Of a DNA stretch of 64,000 bases, positions 17,895-25,567 are shown in pieces. Location: the NCBI RefSeq assembly GCF_947496485.1, contig NZ_CANMCZ010000001.1, positions 863,596-927,595 on the forward strand, read 5' to 3'. The position numbers were made by a program, and so were the translations under genes. Below the pieces are notes generated by a model. It searched no databases. It worked only from the letters and a program-made list of their open reading frames with translations, and was not told the origin of the DNA. Source of the stretch: an uncultured Winogradskyella sp. GTDB taxonomy: Bacteria > Bacteroidota > Bacteroidia > Flavobacteriales > Flavobacteriaceae. The stretch's first letter is position 1, and the number at the start of each line of letters is the position of its first letter.

Positions 17895-20510
17895 ATGGAG
17901 ACGTATTTACTTAAATTCTCAGCATGTTTAGTCATATTTTGGTTAGTCTATATTCTGTTTTTAGAACGTCAAACCATGCATCGGTTTAAACGCTTTTATT
18001 TGATAGGAACAGTAGTATTAGCATTAGTAATTCCGGTATTCACTATTACACATTACATAGAACCTACTGTTACAGATTTTGAAATGTCTCCAGTATTCAT
18101 TCCTATCGAAACTTCCTTTGTAAAACTTTCAAATGAACAACCGTCATTTATGGACATAGAAACTGCATTTCGGATACTTTATGGACTTGGTGTTTTATTA
18201 TTCACTTTACGATTTGGGGTTAACCTCTTCAAAATGTATAAACGCATTTCAGACAATGAAACCCTATCTAAGCACTCATTTATCTATGTTTTATTAGAGG
18301 AATGTAGAATTCCACATTCATTTTTTAAATACATCTTCTTTAGCAAATTGAAGTATAAATCTGATACTATTCCTAAAGAAGTATTACTTCATGAAGAAAC
18401 ACATGCTAAACAATTGCATAGCTTAGATATCATCATTATTGAGTTACTACAAATAGTATTTTGGTTTCATCCTTTAGTTTACGTTTTGAAACATCATATT
18501 AAGTTGAATCACGAGTTTTTAGCAGATCAAGCTGTATTAGAACAAGGGTCTGATCCTAAAACCTATCAATATATTTTATTACAATTTTCATCAAGCACTC
18601 AAGATTATCAATTGTCTAGTGCCATTAATTATTCATCCATCAAAAAACGATTTACAATTATGAAAACACAAACATCAAAAACCAGAAATTGGGTAAGTAG
18701 TCTATTACTGCTTCCAATAATTGCTATTCTTTTTTACAGTTTTGCAGAACATGTTGAAGTTGTAAAAAAAGAATCAGACATTATTGATGAAACTAAAAAG
18801 GAATTAAAAGAAGTTTATGAGATTGAACAACCTCAAGAAAAACCAATCATGTGGATTCTAATTAACAGAAAAGATCAGTTATTGGTTGATGATGAATTAG
18901 GTTCTTTAGAAAGTATTGACGACAAACTAAAAAAACTAGCAAAGGATGGAAAAACAGGGCAATTAGTTTCGATAAAACATGATACACAAACATCTAAAGG
19001 AATTATTTTTAAAGTAGAAGAGTTGGTCAAACTAAATAAGTTTAAGGTAGCATCTTATAATATAACACCTATCATGTCTGTTCTAATCAATAAAAAAGAC
19101 CAATTATTAGTCGATGATGAGCCAAGTACCTTAAAGAGTATTGAAAACAAACTGAAAAAATTAGCAAAGCAAGGCGAATCAGGGAGACAAGTTATCATAA
19201 AGCACGATAAAGAAACATCAAAAGATATAATCTCTAAAGTAGAAAACTTGGTCAGATCCAACAAATTTAAATTTGTGTCTTTTGATGTGTCAAAAATTCC
19301 ACCTCCGCCACCTCCAACGCATAAAAGAACCAAAGGTGGACCAAATATAGAGGATACTCAAGTAGATTCTGAAAGTAATTATATGGTTAAACTTTCCTCT
19401 TCAGAAAAGAATAAGATTTATGCCAGAAGTATTGATTTAAAAATTTTAAATGATAATTCTTATTTAATAGACGGTATCACAGCAACAAAAAGAACATTTG
19501 TCGATACGTTTAATCAATTACATCAGGATATTACAGCTGAGACTCGAAACAAAATTATGAATGTTCATGTGAGTTCAACACGGGAGATTTCTAAAAAAGA
19601 AACTTGGTTCATTTATAATTCTCTCCAAGATTATGGATTTTATCGCATTGTGACTCCGAATCAAGAAATAAATAGAGCAAAAGGCAATACACCTTTTGCA
19701 ACTGAGAGTAGTTTTTCAACACAACAAAAAGCCACGAAAAAACAAATCACAGAATATAATGCTTGGGCAAAAAAAATGAACATGGCTATTAGAAAAGCTG
19801 AGACAAGTGGAAATTATCCAATCATTAAGAAAAAAGACTACGACAAATATTATAACATATATCGAAACTTAATGTCTGAAACACAAAGGGAAAATGCAGA
19901 AGCTTGGCCAAATATTCCACCACCTCCGCCTCCACCTTCAGCACCTGAGCCTAAGGTTAATAAAAGAGAGGAGAAACTTCCACCTCCACCTCCTCCACCA
20001 ACTACAATAAAGGAAGCTCAATATAAAAGAGACAAAAGGAAAACCTTAAATGAGATTATAAAAGAAACTCCTAAAGGTGTTGAGTCTGGATATGAGCTAT
20101 TAGAAAATGGTGAATCTCACTATTTCACGGTTTACAAAGGCAAAAAAACATATTATAATAAAGATGGGTTTATTACAAATAAGAAAGGTAAAATCCTACC
20201 ACCTCCACCTCCTTCTGCACCCAAGCCGAAGATTGATAATGATAATGAGGATCTTCCTCCACCACCTCCGCCTCCAGCACCTGAATCCACATTAGATTTT
20301 GTCATTAGAATGGCAAAAACCAATGCTAAATTTATCAATTCAGGCAAAGTTATCACCTCTGATGAAGCTATTGAGTTAGTAAAAAATAATCCAAAACTGA
20401 ATGTTAAAGCTGAGAAAACAGACACAAAACAACCTATGATTTATTTCTTTGAAAAACCTATTCTTATTAATGATAAAGTAAAATCTAAAATTAAATTACT
20501 ATTAATTTAA
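17895..20510 (+). CDS. M56 (BlaR1-type) sensor metallopeptidase with ExbD-like repeats and polyproline tracts
   Basis: An 871-aa membrane protein. The ATG at 17895, one base after the blaI stop, is preferred over an upstream alternative inside blaI. N-terminal membrane segments lead to a cytosolic-facing zinc site HEETH (LLHEETHAKQLHSLD), the M56 signature, and a further membrane helix (SLLLLPIIAILFYSF). The periplasmic part is unusual: two tandem ~75-aa domains from residues ~317 and ~392 (ILINRKDQLLVDDE and VLINKKDQLLVDDE) resemble the ExbD/TolR periplasmic domain. A third divergent copy follows (~505-585), then helical linkers and five runs of 5-7 prolines. No beta-lactam-binding domain is seen, so the signal is probably not a beta-lactam. 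Confidence 0.88.
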   Translation: METYLLKFSACLVIFWLVYILFLERQTMHRFKRFYLIGTVVLALVIPVFTITHYIEPTVTDFEMSPVFIPIETSFVKLSNEQPSFMDIETAFRILYGLGVLLFTLRFGVNLFKMYKRISDNETLSKHSFIYVLLEECRIPHSFFKYIFFSKLKYKSDTIPKEVLLHEETHAKQLHSLDIIIIELLQIVFWFHPLVYVLKHHIKLNHEFLADQAVLEQGSDPKTYQYILLQFSSSTQDYQLSSAINYSSIKKRFTIMKTQTSKTRNWVSSLLLLPIIAILFYSFAEHVEVVKKESDIIDETKKELKEVYEIEQPQEKPIMWILINRKDQLLVDDELGSLESIDDKLKKLAKDGKTGQLVSIKHDTQTSKGIIFKVEELVKLNKFKVASYNITPIMSVLINKKDQLLVDDEPSTLKSIENKLKKLAKQGESGRQVIIKHDKETSKDIISKVENLVRSNKFKFVSFDVSKIPPPPPPTHKRTKGGPNIEDTQVDSESNYMVKLSSSEKNKIYARSIDLKILNDNSYLIDGITATKRTFVDTFNQLHQDITAETRNKIMNVHVSSTREISKKETWFIYNSLQDYGFYRIVTPNQEINRAKGNTPFATESSFSTQQKATKKQITEYNAWAKKMNMAIRKAETSGNYPIIKKKDYDKYYNIYRNLMSETQRENAEAWPNIPPPPPPPSAPEPKVNKREEKLPPPPPPPTTIKEAQYKRDKRKTLNEIIKETPKGVESGYELLENGESHYFTVYKGKKTYYNKDGFITNKKGKILPPPPPSAPKPKIDNDNEDLPPPPPPPAPESTLDFVIRMAKTNAKFINSGKVITSDEAIELVKNNPKLNVKAEKTDTKQPMIYFFEKPILINDKVKSKIKLLLI
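18843..19290 (+). repeat. tandem duplication encoding ExbD/TolR-like domains
   Basis: Two in-frame copies start at 18843 (PIMWILIN) and 19068 (PIMSVLIN), a 225-nt step. They share KDQLLVDDE, KLKKLAK and the pattern IKHD..TSK.II.KVE.LV. This is the ExbD C-terminal domain pattern: short beta strand, conserved turn, helix, beta, helix, beta. Confidence 0.75.
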
Positions 20511-20518
20511 TATCACTT

Positions 20519-20542
20519 AAGCCTCTTCATAGAGGCTTTTTT
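20519..20542 (+). terminator. intrinsic terminator of the blaI-M56 operon
   Basis: Stem AAGCCTCT / AGAGGCTT with TCAT loop, then a T-run. Confidence 0.88.
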
Positions 20543-20609
20543 ATTTAAAAATGTAACAAATTGCACACTTTAGCGTTCTAATAGACAATCAATCAAAATC
20601 AATTACCTT

Positions 20610-21710
20610 ATGTTAAAGCAATTCTTCATCCTTTGCTCTGGAGCAGATACTGATATTTTAGACAAGTGTTCTATTGGTGAACAAAATAAATATGCTGGTA
20701 TTGGAGCAACTGTTTTCTTTACTGCAGTTATGGCAACCATTGCAGCCAGCTATGCACTTTTTACTGTTTTCGATAATTTGTATGCTTCTATTTTCTTTGG
20801 ATTAATTTGGGGTTTACTTATTTTTAATTTAGACCGTTATATTGTTTCTACAATTAAAAAACGAGATAATGTTTTAGACGAAATTTTACAAGCCACACCA
20901 AGAATTTTCTTAGCGGTGATCATTGCAGTAGTGATTTCAAAACCTTTAGAACTGAAAATTTTTGAAAAAGAAATCAATCAAGTGTTATTGGAGCAAAAAA
21001 ATGAATTAACCTTGGCAAATCAAAATCAGATTGCTGAGCAGTTTAATCCTAAAATTGCTGAATTAGAAAATAACATTGTTGCATTACAATCTCAAATTGA
21101 CACTAAAGAATCAGAAGTTAATGCATTATACGACACTTACATTTCTGAAGCAGAAGGTACAGCTGGCACCAAACTCTTAGGTAAAGGACCTGTTTACAAA
21201 GAAAAACGAGAAAAACACGATGCAGGTTTAGCAGAATTGCAACAGCTAAAAGCAGATAATAAAGCTAAAATTACTGCAATAGAATCCCAAATAACAACAC
21301 TGCAAGGAGACTACACAGCTAATGTAGCCAAATCACAGCCAATCATTGATAATTTTGATGGTTTAATGGCTCGTGTTAACGCTTTAGGCGAGTTACCTTG
21401 GTTACCTTCATTCTTCATTTTCTTATTGTTTTTAGCCATTGAGACTTCACCTATTATCGCAAAGCTTTTATCACCTAAAGGTGAGTTTGATTTTCGATTA
21501 CAAGACCAAGAAACAACTGTTAAAACTTGGACAACACAACAGGTTGCAGAACGCAAACTTTTAGTCAAAACTGACAACGACATCAACAATAAAGTGTATA
21601 CAGAAATTGCAGATGAAGAAGAAGTGATGAATTACAAGCGAAAGATGGCAAGAGAATTAATGCAACACCAAGCGGATGCTTTTCTTAAAAAGCAGAAAGG
21701 TGTACTTTAA
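20610..21710 (+). CDS. DUF4407 membrane protein
   Basis: A 366-aa protein that I assign to the DUF4407 family. It starts MLKQFFILCSGADTDILDKC, followed by paired membrane helices (GIGATVFFTAVMATIAASYA and IFFGLIWGLLIFNLDRYIV), a third near residue 95-110 (ATPRIFLAVIIAVVISKPLE), a long coiled-coil periplasmic or cytosolic arm (~120-240) and a C-terminal helix (WLPSFFIFLLFLAIETSPI). The family is common in Bacteroidota and often near stress or repair genes, but no function is established. It is a single-gene unit, separated from the M56 operon by a terminator. Confidence 0.85.
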   Translation: MLKQFFILCSGADTDILDKCSIGEQNKYAGIGATVFFTAVMATIAASYALFTVFDNLYASIFFGLIWGLLIFNLDRYIVSTIKKRDNVLDEILQATPRIFLAVIIAVVISKPLELKIFEKEINQVLLEQKNELTLANQNQIAEQFNPKIAELENNIVALQSQIDTKESEVNALYDTYISEAEGTAGTKLLGKGPVYKEKREKHDAGLAELQQLKADNKAKITAIESQITTLQGDYTANVAKSQPIIDNFDGLMARVNALGELPWLPSFFIFLLFLAIETSPIIAKLLSPKGEFDFRLQDQETTVKTWTTQQVAERKLLVKTDNDINNKVYTEIADEEEVMNYKRKMARELMQHQADAFLKKQKGVL

Positions 21711-21753
21711 ATAATAGTTATTACTTTTAGATTGAAATTAAATCTTCAATCTT

Positions 21754-22221
21754 ATGAAATATTATATTCCCTTATTATTTGCTTTACTTAGTATTAGCTG
21801 TGTAAGCATTAAAACTGATGTAATAACCGATAGAATAGAAAAAAGTGATAATCAAGCTTCAGCAGAAGCTGGTATTCGTCTTGTCATGGAAGCACAAGAA
21901 ATAGCATGGAACAAACATGACTTAGAAGGTTTTATGGAAGGTTACTGGAAAAGTGACTCGCTTAAATTCTATGGAAGTAATGGCCTAACTAAAGGTTGGC
22001 AAAATACATTAGACAACTATAAAAAAGGATATCCAACTAAAGCAGAAAGCGGTATATTAAATTTTGTGATTAATGATATTTCAAAAATCGAAGGGGATAA
22101 CTATTGGGTTATGGGAGAATATCATTTAAAACGACAGGTTGGTGATGCCGATGGAGTTTTCATTATTATTTTTAAGAAGATAAATGGAGACTGGAAAATT
22201 GTAGCAGATATGTCTTGCTAA
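21754..22221 (+). CDS. SnoaL/DUF4440-like (NTF2-fold) lipoprotein
   Basis: A 155-aa lipoprotein (MKYYIPLLFALLSISCVSIK, Cys 16). The mature part has the NTF2-fold signature of DUF4440/SnoaL-like proteins: AQEIAWNKHDLEGFMEGYW, then KGWQNTLDNYKKGYP, and the closing strand FIIIFKKINGDWKIVADMSC. Such proteins bind small ligands or act as hydrolase/isomerase-like folds; no catalytic residues can be assigned here. It lies 43 nt after the DUF4407 gene with no terminator between, so the two may be co-transcribed. A bidirectional hairpin follows. Confidence 0.82.
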   Translation: MKYYIPLLFALLSISCVSIKTDVITDRIEKSDNQASAEAGIRLVMEAQEIAWNKHDLEGFMEGYWKSDSLKFYGSNGLTKGWQNTLDNYKKGYPTKAESGILNFVINDISKIEGDNYWVMGEYHLKRQVGDADGVFIIIFKKINGDWKIVADMSC

Positions 22222-22328
22222 TTCTAAATTAATCACAATTAAATTTAAAATTCCGATTTTCATCAGGATTAGTTCAACTAACTATAAAAGAACTCATAAA
22301 GTGATTTTAAATTAGTGCTTAACTAAAA

Positions 22329-22388
22329 AAATAAAGTGTATCCGAAACATCTATCTATCACCATAAATGAGTTGGAAACACTTTATTT
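22329..22388. terminator. long inverted repeat, likely bidirectional terminator
   Basis: AAATAAAGTGT (22329-22339) pairs with ACACTTTATTT (22378-22388), and inner bases TCC/GGA extend the stem. It lies between the convergent lipoprotein gene and the STAS gene. Confidence 0.55.
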
Positions 22389-22412
22389 AATGTAGGATAT
22401 ATTTAGTTTGGG

Positions 22413-22739
22413 TTATGCAGCGACAATAGTGTTAGACCCAACAATATTCTGTTCTGTTGTTTCTATTGGCTCTTCAGATTTAAAATGCTGATATAGTTCT
22501 TTGCATCCTAATCCTATTATAGACAGTTTTTTAGATTTGGTTATAGATTCATTATGTAATCTAGCTAATGCCATTACTCCTGCTCTATCAATACTCTCTA
22601 CACGCTCAATATCTAAAAGAACGCTATCTAATTTATCGAAAATATTAGAAAAGTGAGCATTAAAGGTATTTAGGTTCAACTTGTTTAAAGTCCCTTTAAT
22701 CTGAAAACGGTTGTTGTAATTGGTAATCTGTAAATCCAT
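22413..22739 (-). CDS. STAS-domain protein (anti-sigma-factor-antagonist-like)
   Basis: A 108-aa protein with the STAS fold pattern: MDLQITNYNNRFQIKGTLN, a central strand and turn LDSVLLDIERVESIDRAGVMAL, and a final strand KKLSIIGLG. The usual phosphorylatable Ser in the D-S-G loop is absent (IDRAG), so it may bind partners without being switched by a kinase. A second STAS protein at 35422-35703 belongs to the exopolysaccharide locus and keeps a Ser (IDASG). The upstream region carries degenerate copies of the repeat found near those genes, hinting at co-regulation. Partner and role unknown. Confidence 0.75.
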   Translation of the reverse strand: MDLQITNYNNRFQIKGTLNKLNLNTFNAHFSNIFDKLDSVLLDIERVESIDRAGVMALARLHNESITKSKKLSIIGLGCKELYQHFKSEEPIETTEQNIVGSNTIVAA

Positions 22740-22773
22740 AATAAATAATGTTATTCGTTCATACTAATTTAGG

Positions 22774-22919
22774 GCTATTAATCAGTAAAAATGGTGCTAT
22801 TAATTAGAGGGATGACCTAAATATCATACTTATCATTGGGTGGTACCTTATAAAATCGATAAATGGTAAATTTGAATAGATTATTCGAAATGGTATGTTC
22901 ATTTTTTCGATAAACAACA
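22774..22919. promoter_or_regulatory. degenerate repeat region upstream of the STAS gene
   Basis: TCGATAAATGGTA (22856-22868) matches the unit TCGACGAATGGTA at 11 of 13 positions. Weaker copies follow: TAGATTATTCGAA at 22877 and TCGATAAACAACA at 22907. Nearer the gene, GCTATTAAT occurs twice, at 22774 and 22796, a 22-bp step. Unlike the other sites, no TAnnTTTG box lies 30 nt away, so membership in the regulon is uncertain. Confidence 0.35.
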
Positions 22920-22961
22920 CGTTTTTAGACACATTAAATGTGAGAAAAATAAACTTATTGA

Positions 22962-23226
22962 TTACTCAAATCTAAGATTCATAAGACGCTTATTAACATC
23001 AACCGGTTTATGGACAATAATTTTTGAAACCGGATATTTTTTTAGAAGATGTTTAGGTCTTATTGGTCGTTTTTCAAAACCACCACCACAATATAGAACA
23101 AATCCGTTTTAAAAGCTCTAAACAATCTTTGCAAAAGGTAAATTCAAATGTGCAAATCATTGCCTCTTTAGAATCATAAGGCAATAGCTTATTACAATGC
23201 TCATAAGTTGGTCTTATTTGTAACAT
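22962..23226 (-). pseudogene. DUF1272-family gene broken by a 1-bp frameshift
   Basis: On the minus strand an ATG at 23226 opens MLQIRPTYEHCNKLLPYDSK and continues ICTFEFTFCKDCLELLKRIC, the DUF1272 zinc-ribbon-like pattern (usual form ..RPNCECCD.., ICTFECTFC.DC, CPNCGG). At about 23092 one extra base breaks the frame and the protein would stop 8 codons later. In the +1 frame the sequence resumes with CGGGFEKRPIRPKHLLKKYP and runs to TAA at 22962. The total length of 265 nt is 88 codons plus one base, fitting a single insertion. Several cysteines have also been lost (CECC to YEHC, FECTFC to FEFTFC), so this looks like genuine decay rather than only a sequencing error. Confidence 0.78.
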
Positions 23227-23274
23227 TTAGAATGAAATTTGATAAAATAAAGTTAAGAGTTTTATTTTTACATC

Positions 23275-23415
23275 ATGAAGTATAAATACAAAATAATATT
23301 GATGGTCATATTGGCAGCTATTACTATTTATGGCTTAGTGACTGAACAATATCTGTTTATGTTTTTTTTGATACCTCTTAGTTTTGACTTTTTCAATAAA
23401 AAGAAATCCGATTAA
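23275..23415 (+). CDS. small hydrophobic protein, 46 aa
   Basis: ATG at 23275 gives a 46-residue protein: basic start MKYKYK, hydrophobic segment IILMVILAAITIYGLV, short TEQ turn, second hydrophobic segment YLFMFFLIPLSF, and basic tail NKKKSD. This is a plausible two-helix membrane peptide with positive ends. It ends 4 nt inside the convergent phnA-like gene. No family was recognised, and the only support is composition and an intact frame, so it could be chance. Confidence 0.4.
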   Translation: MKYKYKIILMVILAAITIYGLVTEQYLFMFFLIPLSFDFFNKKKSD

Positions 23416-23987
23416 GTTTTCTTAACGTATTGAGTAATTATTACTATCTGCTGACCATCTACTCTACCTTCAATATAGGTTTCGTTCTCATGATCTAACC
23501 TTATATTCCTCACGGCAGTACCTTGCTTAGCAACCATACTAGAGCCTTTTACTTTAAGATCTTTTATTAAAACTACTGAGTCGCCATGTTCTAAAATAAC
23601 ACCATTGACATCTCTATGAATCAACTTATTTTCGTCGTCTTCACCATCTCCTGATGCTTTTGCTAATTCTAATACCTCGTCTTCCAGATACATCATGCCC
23701 AGTAAATCTTGTGTCCAATCAGCTTTGATTCGATTGAGCATTCTCCAAGCCATAATCTTTACAGCATCATGTTCACTCCACATACTATCGTTAAGACATC
23801 TCCAATGGTTAGCATCTATCTTATCTGAATCTTCTATTTGCTCAGTACAGATTGAGCAAGCGTATAAAACCGTTTTATCTCCATTCGCCTTTATATCTGA
23901 AACTGTGTAAACTGATAATTTCTCATCATTACCACAAAGCTCACATTTAGAGTTGCTCCGTTGTTGTAATTCTCTTTCTAAACTCAT
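23412..23987 (-). CDS. PhnA-domain protein
   Basis: A 191-aa PhnA-like protein. The N-terminal zinc ribbon has CELCGN (Cys 15/18) and CSIC further on. The C-terminal PhnA domain has the family's conserved closing block: HGDSVVLIKDLKVKGSS, KQGTAVRNIRLDHE, EGRVDGQQIVIITQYVKK. Despite the name, members are not needed for phosphonate breakdown in most species, and some show phosphonoacetate hydrolase activity; the role here is unknown. The middle segment (LDEVLELAKASGDGEDDE) is more variable. It is a single gene on the minus strand. Confidence 0.88.
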   Translation of the reverse strand: MSLERELQQRSNSKCELCGNDEKLSVYTVSDIKANGDKTVLYACSICTEQIEDSDKIDANHWRCLNDSMWSEHDAVKIMAWRMLNRIKADWTQDLLGMMYLEDEVLELAKASGDGEDDENKLIHRDVNGVILEHGDSVVLIKDLKVKGSSMVAKQGTAVRNIRLDHENETYIEGRVDGQQIVIITQYVKKT

Positions 23988-24046
23988 ATAATTGATAATA
24001 TGAGCAAATATAACAATAGGCTTTTGTTAATTAATTAAATAAAGGG

Positions 24047-25048
24047 TTATGATGCTAATTTTCTAAATTTAGAATCCTTGGAATCAATATAAACCTCAAG
24101 CATTTTTGAACCTTGAGAGTTGAAGATAACGTCTTTACTATTTGCAGGAATTAAAACAGTTTCTCCTTTAAAAATAAACTCTGTATTATTATTTACAGTA
24201 ATCTCCGCAACACCTTCTACACACATAAAAATAACAAAAGAATCTATTTTATTATAGTCTCTTTTATGGAGACCTTTTAGTTTAAAAATATTAGTTGTAA
24301 AAAAATCACAGTCTACCAGATTGCTCGTTTTATCTTTCCTTATTTTGTAATTGCTCTTACCATTTGTACTAAAAGTTTTGGTTGCCTTTTTTGCCAAATC
24401 GGTATGTAATTCTCTTTGCTTTCCATTATCATCTTTCCTGTCCCAATCATATACACGATAAGTGATATCACTTGTTTGTTGAATCTCTGCGGCTAAAACA
24501 CCAGCACCTATGGCATGTATTTTACCTGCAGGTATAAAATAACAGTCTCCTTGTCTTACTTTTTCTGTATTAAAAATAGAACTTACATTAGACTTATTTA
24601 TATCTCCCAAAACCTTTTTATCTAATTGATTATTCTTTAATCCTAAAACAATTTCTGCGTCTTTATCACTATCCATAATATACCACATTTCGGTTTTTCC
24701 AAAAGAATTATGATAGGTTGAAGCCATCTTGTCATCTGGATGAACTTGTACTGATAAATTGGTTTTAGCATCTAAAAATTTTATTAGTAGTGGAAAATTT
24801 TTACCAAAAACCTCTATGTTTTTTTCACCTAAAAATTCACTTTTATAGTTAGAAATTAAATTGTTCAACGTTTGTCCTTTATACAAGCCATTAGAAACTA
24901 CGGATATATCATCCTTTACTCCAGATATTTCCCAACTCTCCCCAATATTTTTTGAGTCTGATTTTTTATTTAAGAATTGAGAAAGTTTTTCACCTCCCCA
25001 AATTTTTTCTTTTAAGATTGGTTTGAATTTTATAGGATAAGATTCCAT
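24047..25048 (-). CDS. manA: mannose-6-phosphate isomerase (class I)
   Basis: A 333-aa cupin-type isomerase interconverting fructose-6-P and mannose-6-P. It carries the family signatures FKPILKEKIWGGEKLSQFL, GESWEISG, the zinc-binding VQVHPDDKMA and FGKTEMWYIM, then FIPAGKIHAIGAGVLAAEIQ and TYRVYDWDR. The length (about 330 aa) is that of the short form common in Bacteroidota. It is the last gene of the operon that begins with the receiver-GT2 fusion, 17 nt after the degenerate GT2. This placement suggests mannose supply to the adjacent polysaccharide pathway (mannose-6-P to GDP-mannose), which is inference. Confidence 0.95.
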   Translation of the reverse strand: MESYPIKFKPILKEKIWGGEKLSQFLNKKSDSKNIGESWEISGVKDDISVVSNGLYKGQTLNNLISNYKSEFLGEKNIEVFGKNFPLLIKFLDAKTNLSVQVHPDDKMASTYHNSFGKTEMWYIMDSDKDAEIVLGLKNNQLDKKVLGDINKSNVSSIFNTEKVRQGDCYFIPAGKIHAIGAGVLAAEIQQTSDITYRVYDWDRKDDNGKQRELHTDLAKKATKTFSTNGKSNYKIRKDKTSNLVDCDFFTTNIFKLKGLHKRDYNKIDSFVIFMCVEGVAEITVNNNTEFIFKGETVLIPANSKDVIFNSQGSKMLEVYIDSKDSKFRKLAS

Positions 25049-25065
25049 GATTTTTGTTTTATAGT

Positions 25066-25548
25066 TTAAATACTAAGATTTAAGTTATTATTAGTTTTTA
25101 CTTTTTTTAAATAGTCTACCACTGAAAAGACATTCTTAAAAAGTGTTTGTTTTATCTCTTGATTTTCAATAATTCTTAGATTAACATCTATTATTGATTC
25201 ATGGTTTTTACAGATACTTTCAATTAACATATTTAGAGTTTCACTTTTTTGGTGAGCTGCATTTACATTAATAAAGCCGATATGTTTTAAATCAAATTGA
25301 TTAAACATATATCTCGCTCCTGCTTTTTTTGCCGCATCTTCAGAGCTGTATTTTTTTATTTCCACAACTGATACACGGGCTGGACAAGCTTCTTTTATAT
25401 CTTGCAATAATTGCAATGTTTGGTCTTTACTATTATTATCTACCAAACAAAGCTCTATTGTATCACATGCATTAATTTGCTCCATAAAAAACCGTTTTTC
25501 AATTTGTTCTTCATTATTATTGAATATTATAATGATTCCTATTTTCAT
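25066..25548 (-). CDS. truncated, probably inactive GT2-like protein
   Basis: A 160-aa protein related to the GT2 half of its upstream neighbour. IELCLVDNNSKDQTLQLLQ aligns with YHLCFVNDGSKDNTLEVLQ, and LKHIGFINVNAAHQ with LDYIGFLDADLSTD. The metal-binding DAD of the neighbour has become NVN, and the acceptor-side part after about residue 130 is missing, so sugar transfer is unlikely. The frame is intact with no stops, and it sits between the fusion gene (19 nt) and manA (17 nt), suggesting a retained role such as a regulatory pseudo-enzyme. It could also be a decaying duplicate. ATG 25548 begins with a strand (MKIGIIIIFNN) that starts the GT-A fold. Confidence 0.7.
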   Translation of the reverse strand: MKIGIIIIFNNNEEQIEKRFFMEQINACDTIELCLVDNNSKDQTLQLLQDIKEACPARVSVVEIKKYSSEDAAKKAGARYMFNQFDLKHIGFINVNAAHQKSETLNMLIESICKNHESIIDVNLRIIENQEIKQTLFKNVFSVVDYLKKVKTNNNLNLSI

Positions 25549-25567
25549 GCTGTCTTTTATTTAATGG

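Noticed and set aside
19055..20425. Minus-strand glycine-rich ORFs opposite the M56 gene
   Set aside because: Their poly-Gly runs are only the complement of the polyproline codons.
22867..22874. Plus-strand TAAATTTG as a promoter
   Set aside because: No gene follows on the plus strand for ~400 nt apart from a doubtful 46-aa ORF; A/T-rich DNA produces such boxes by chance.
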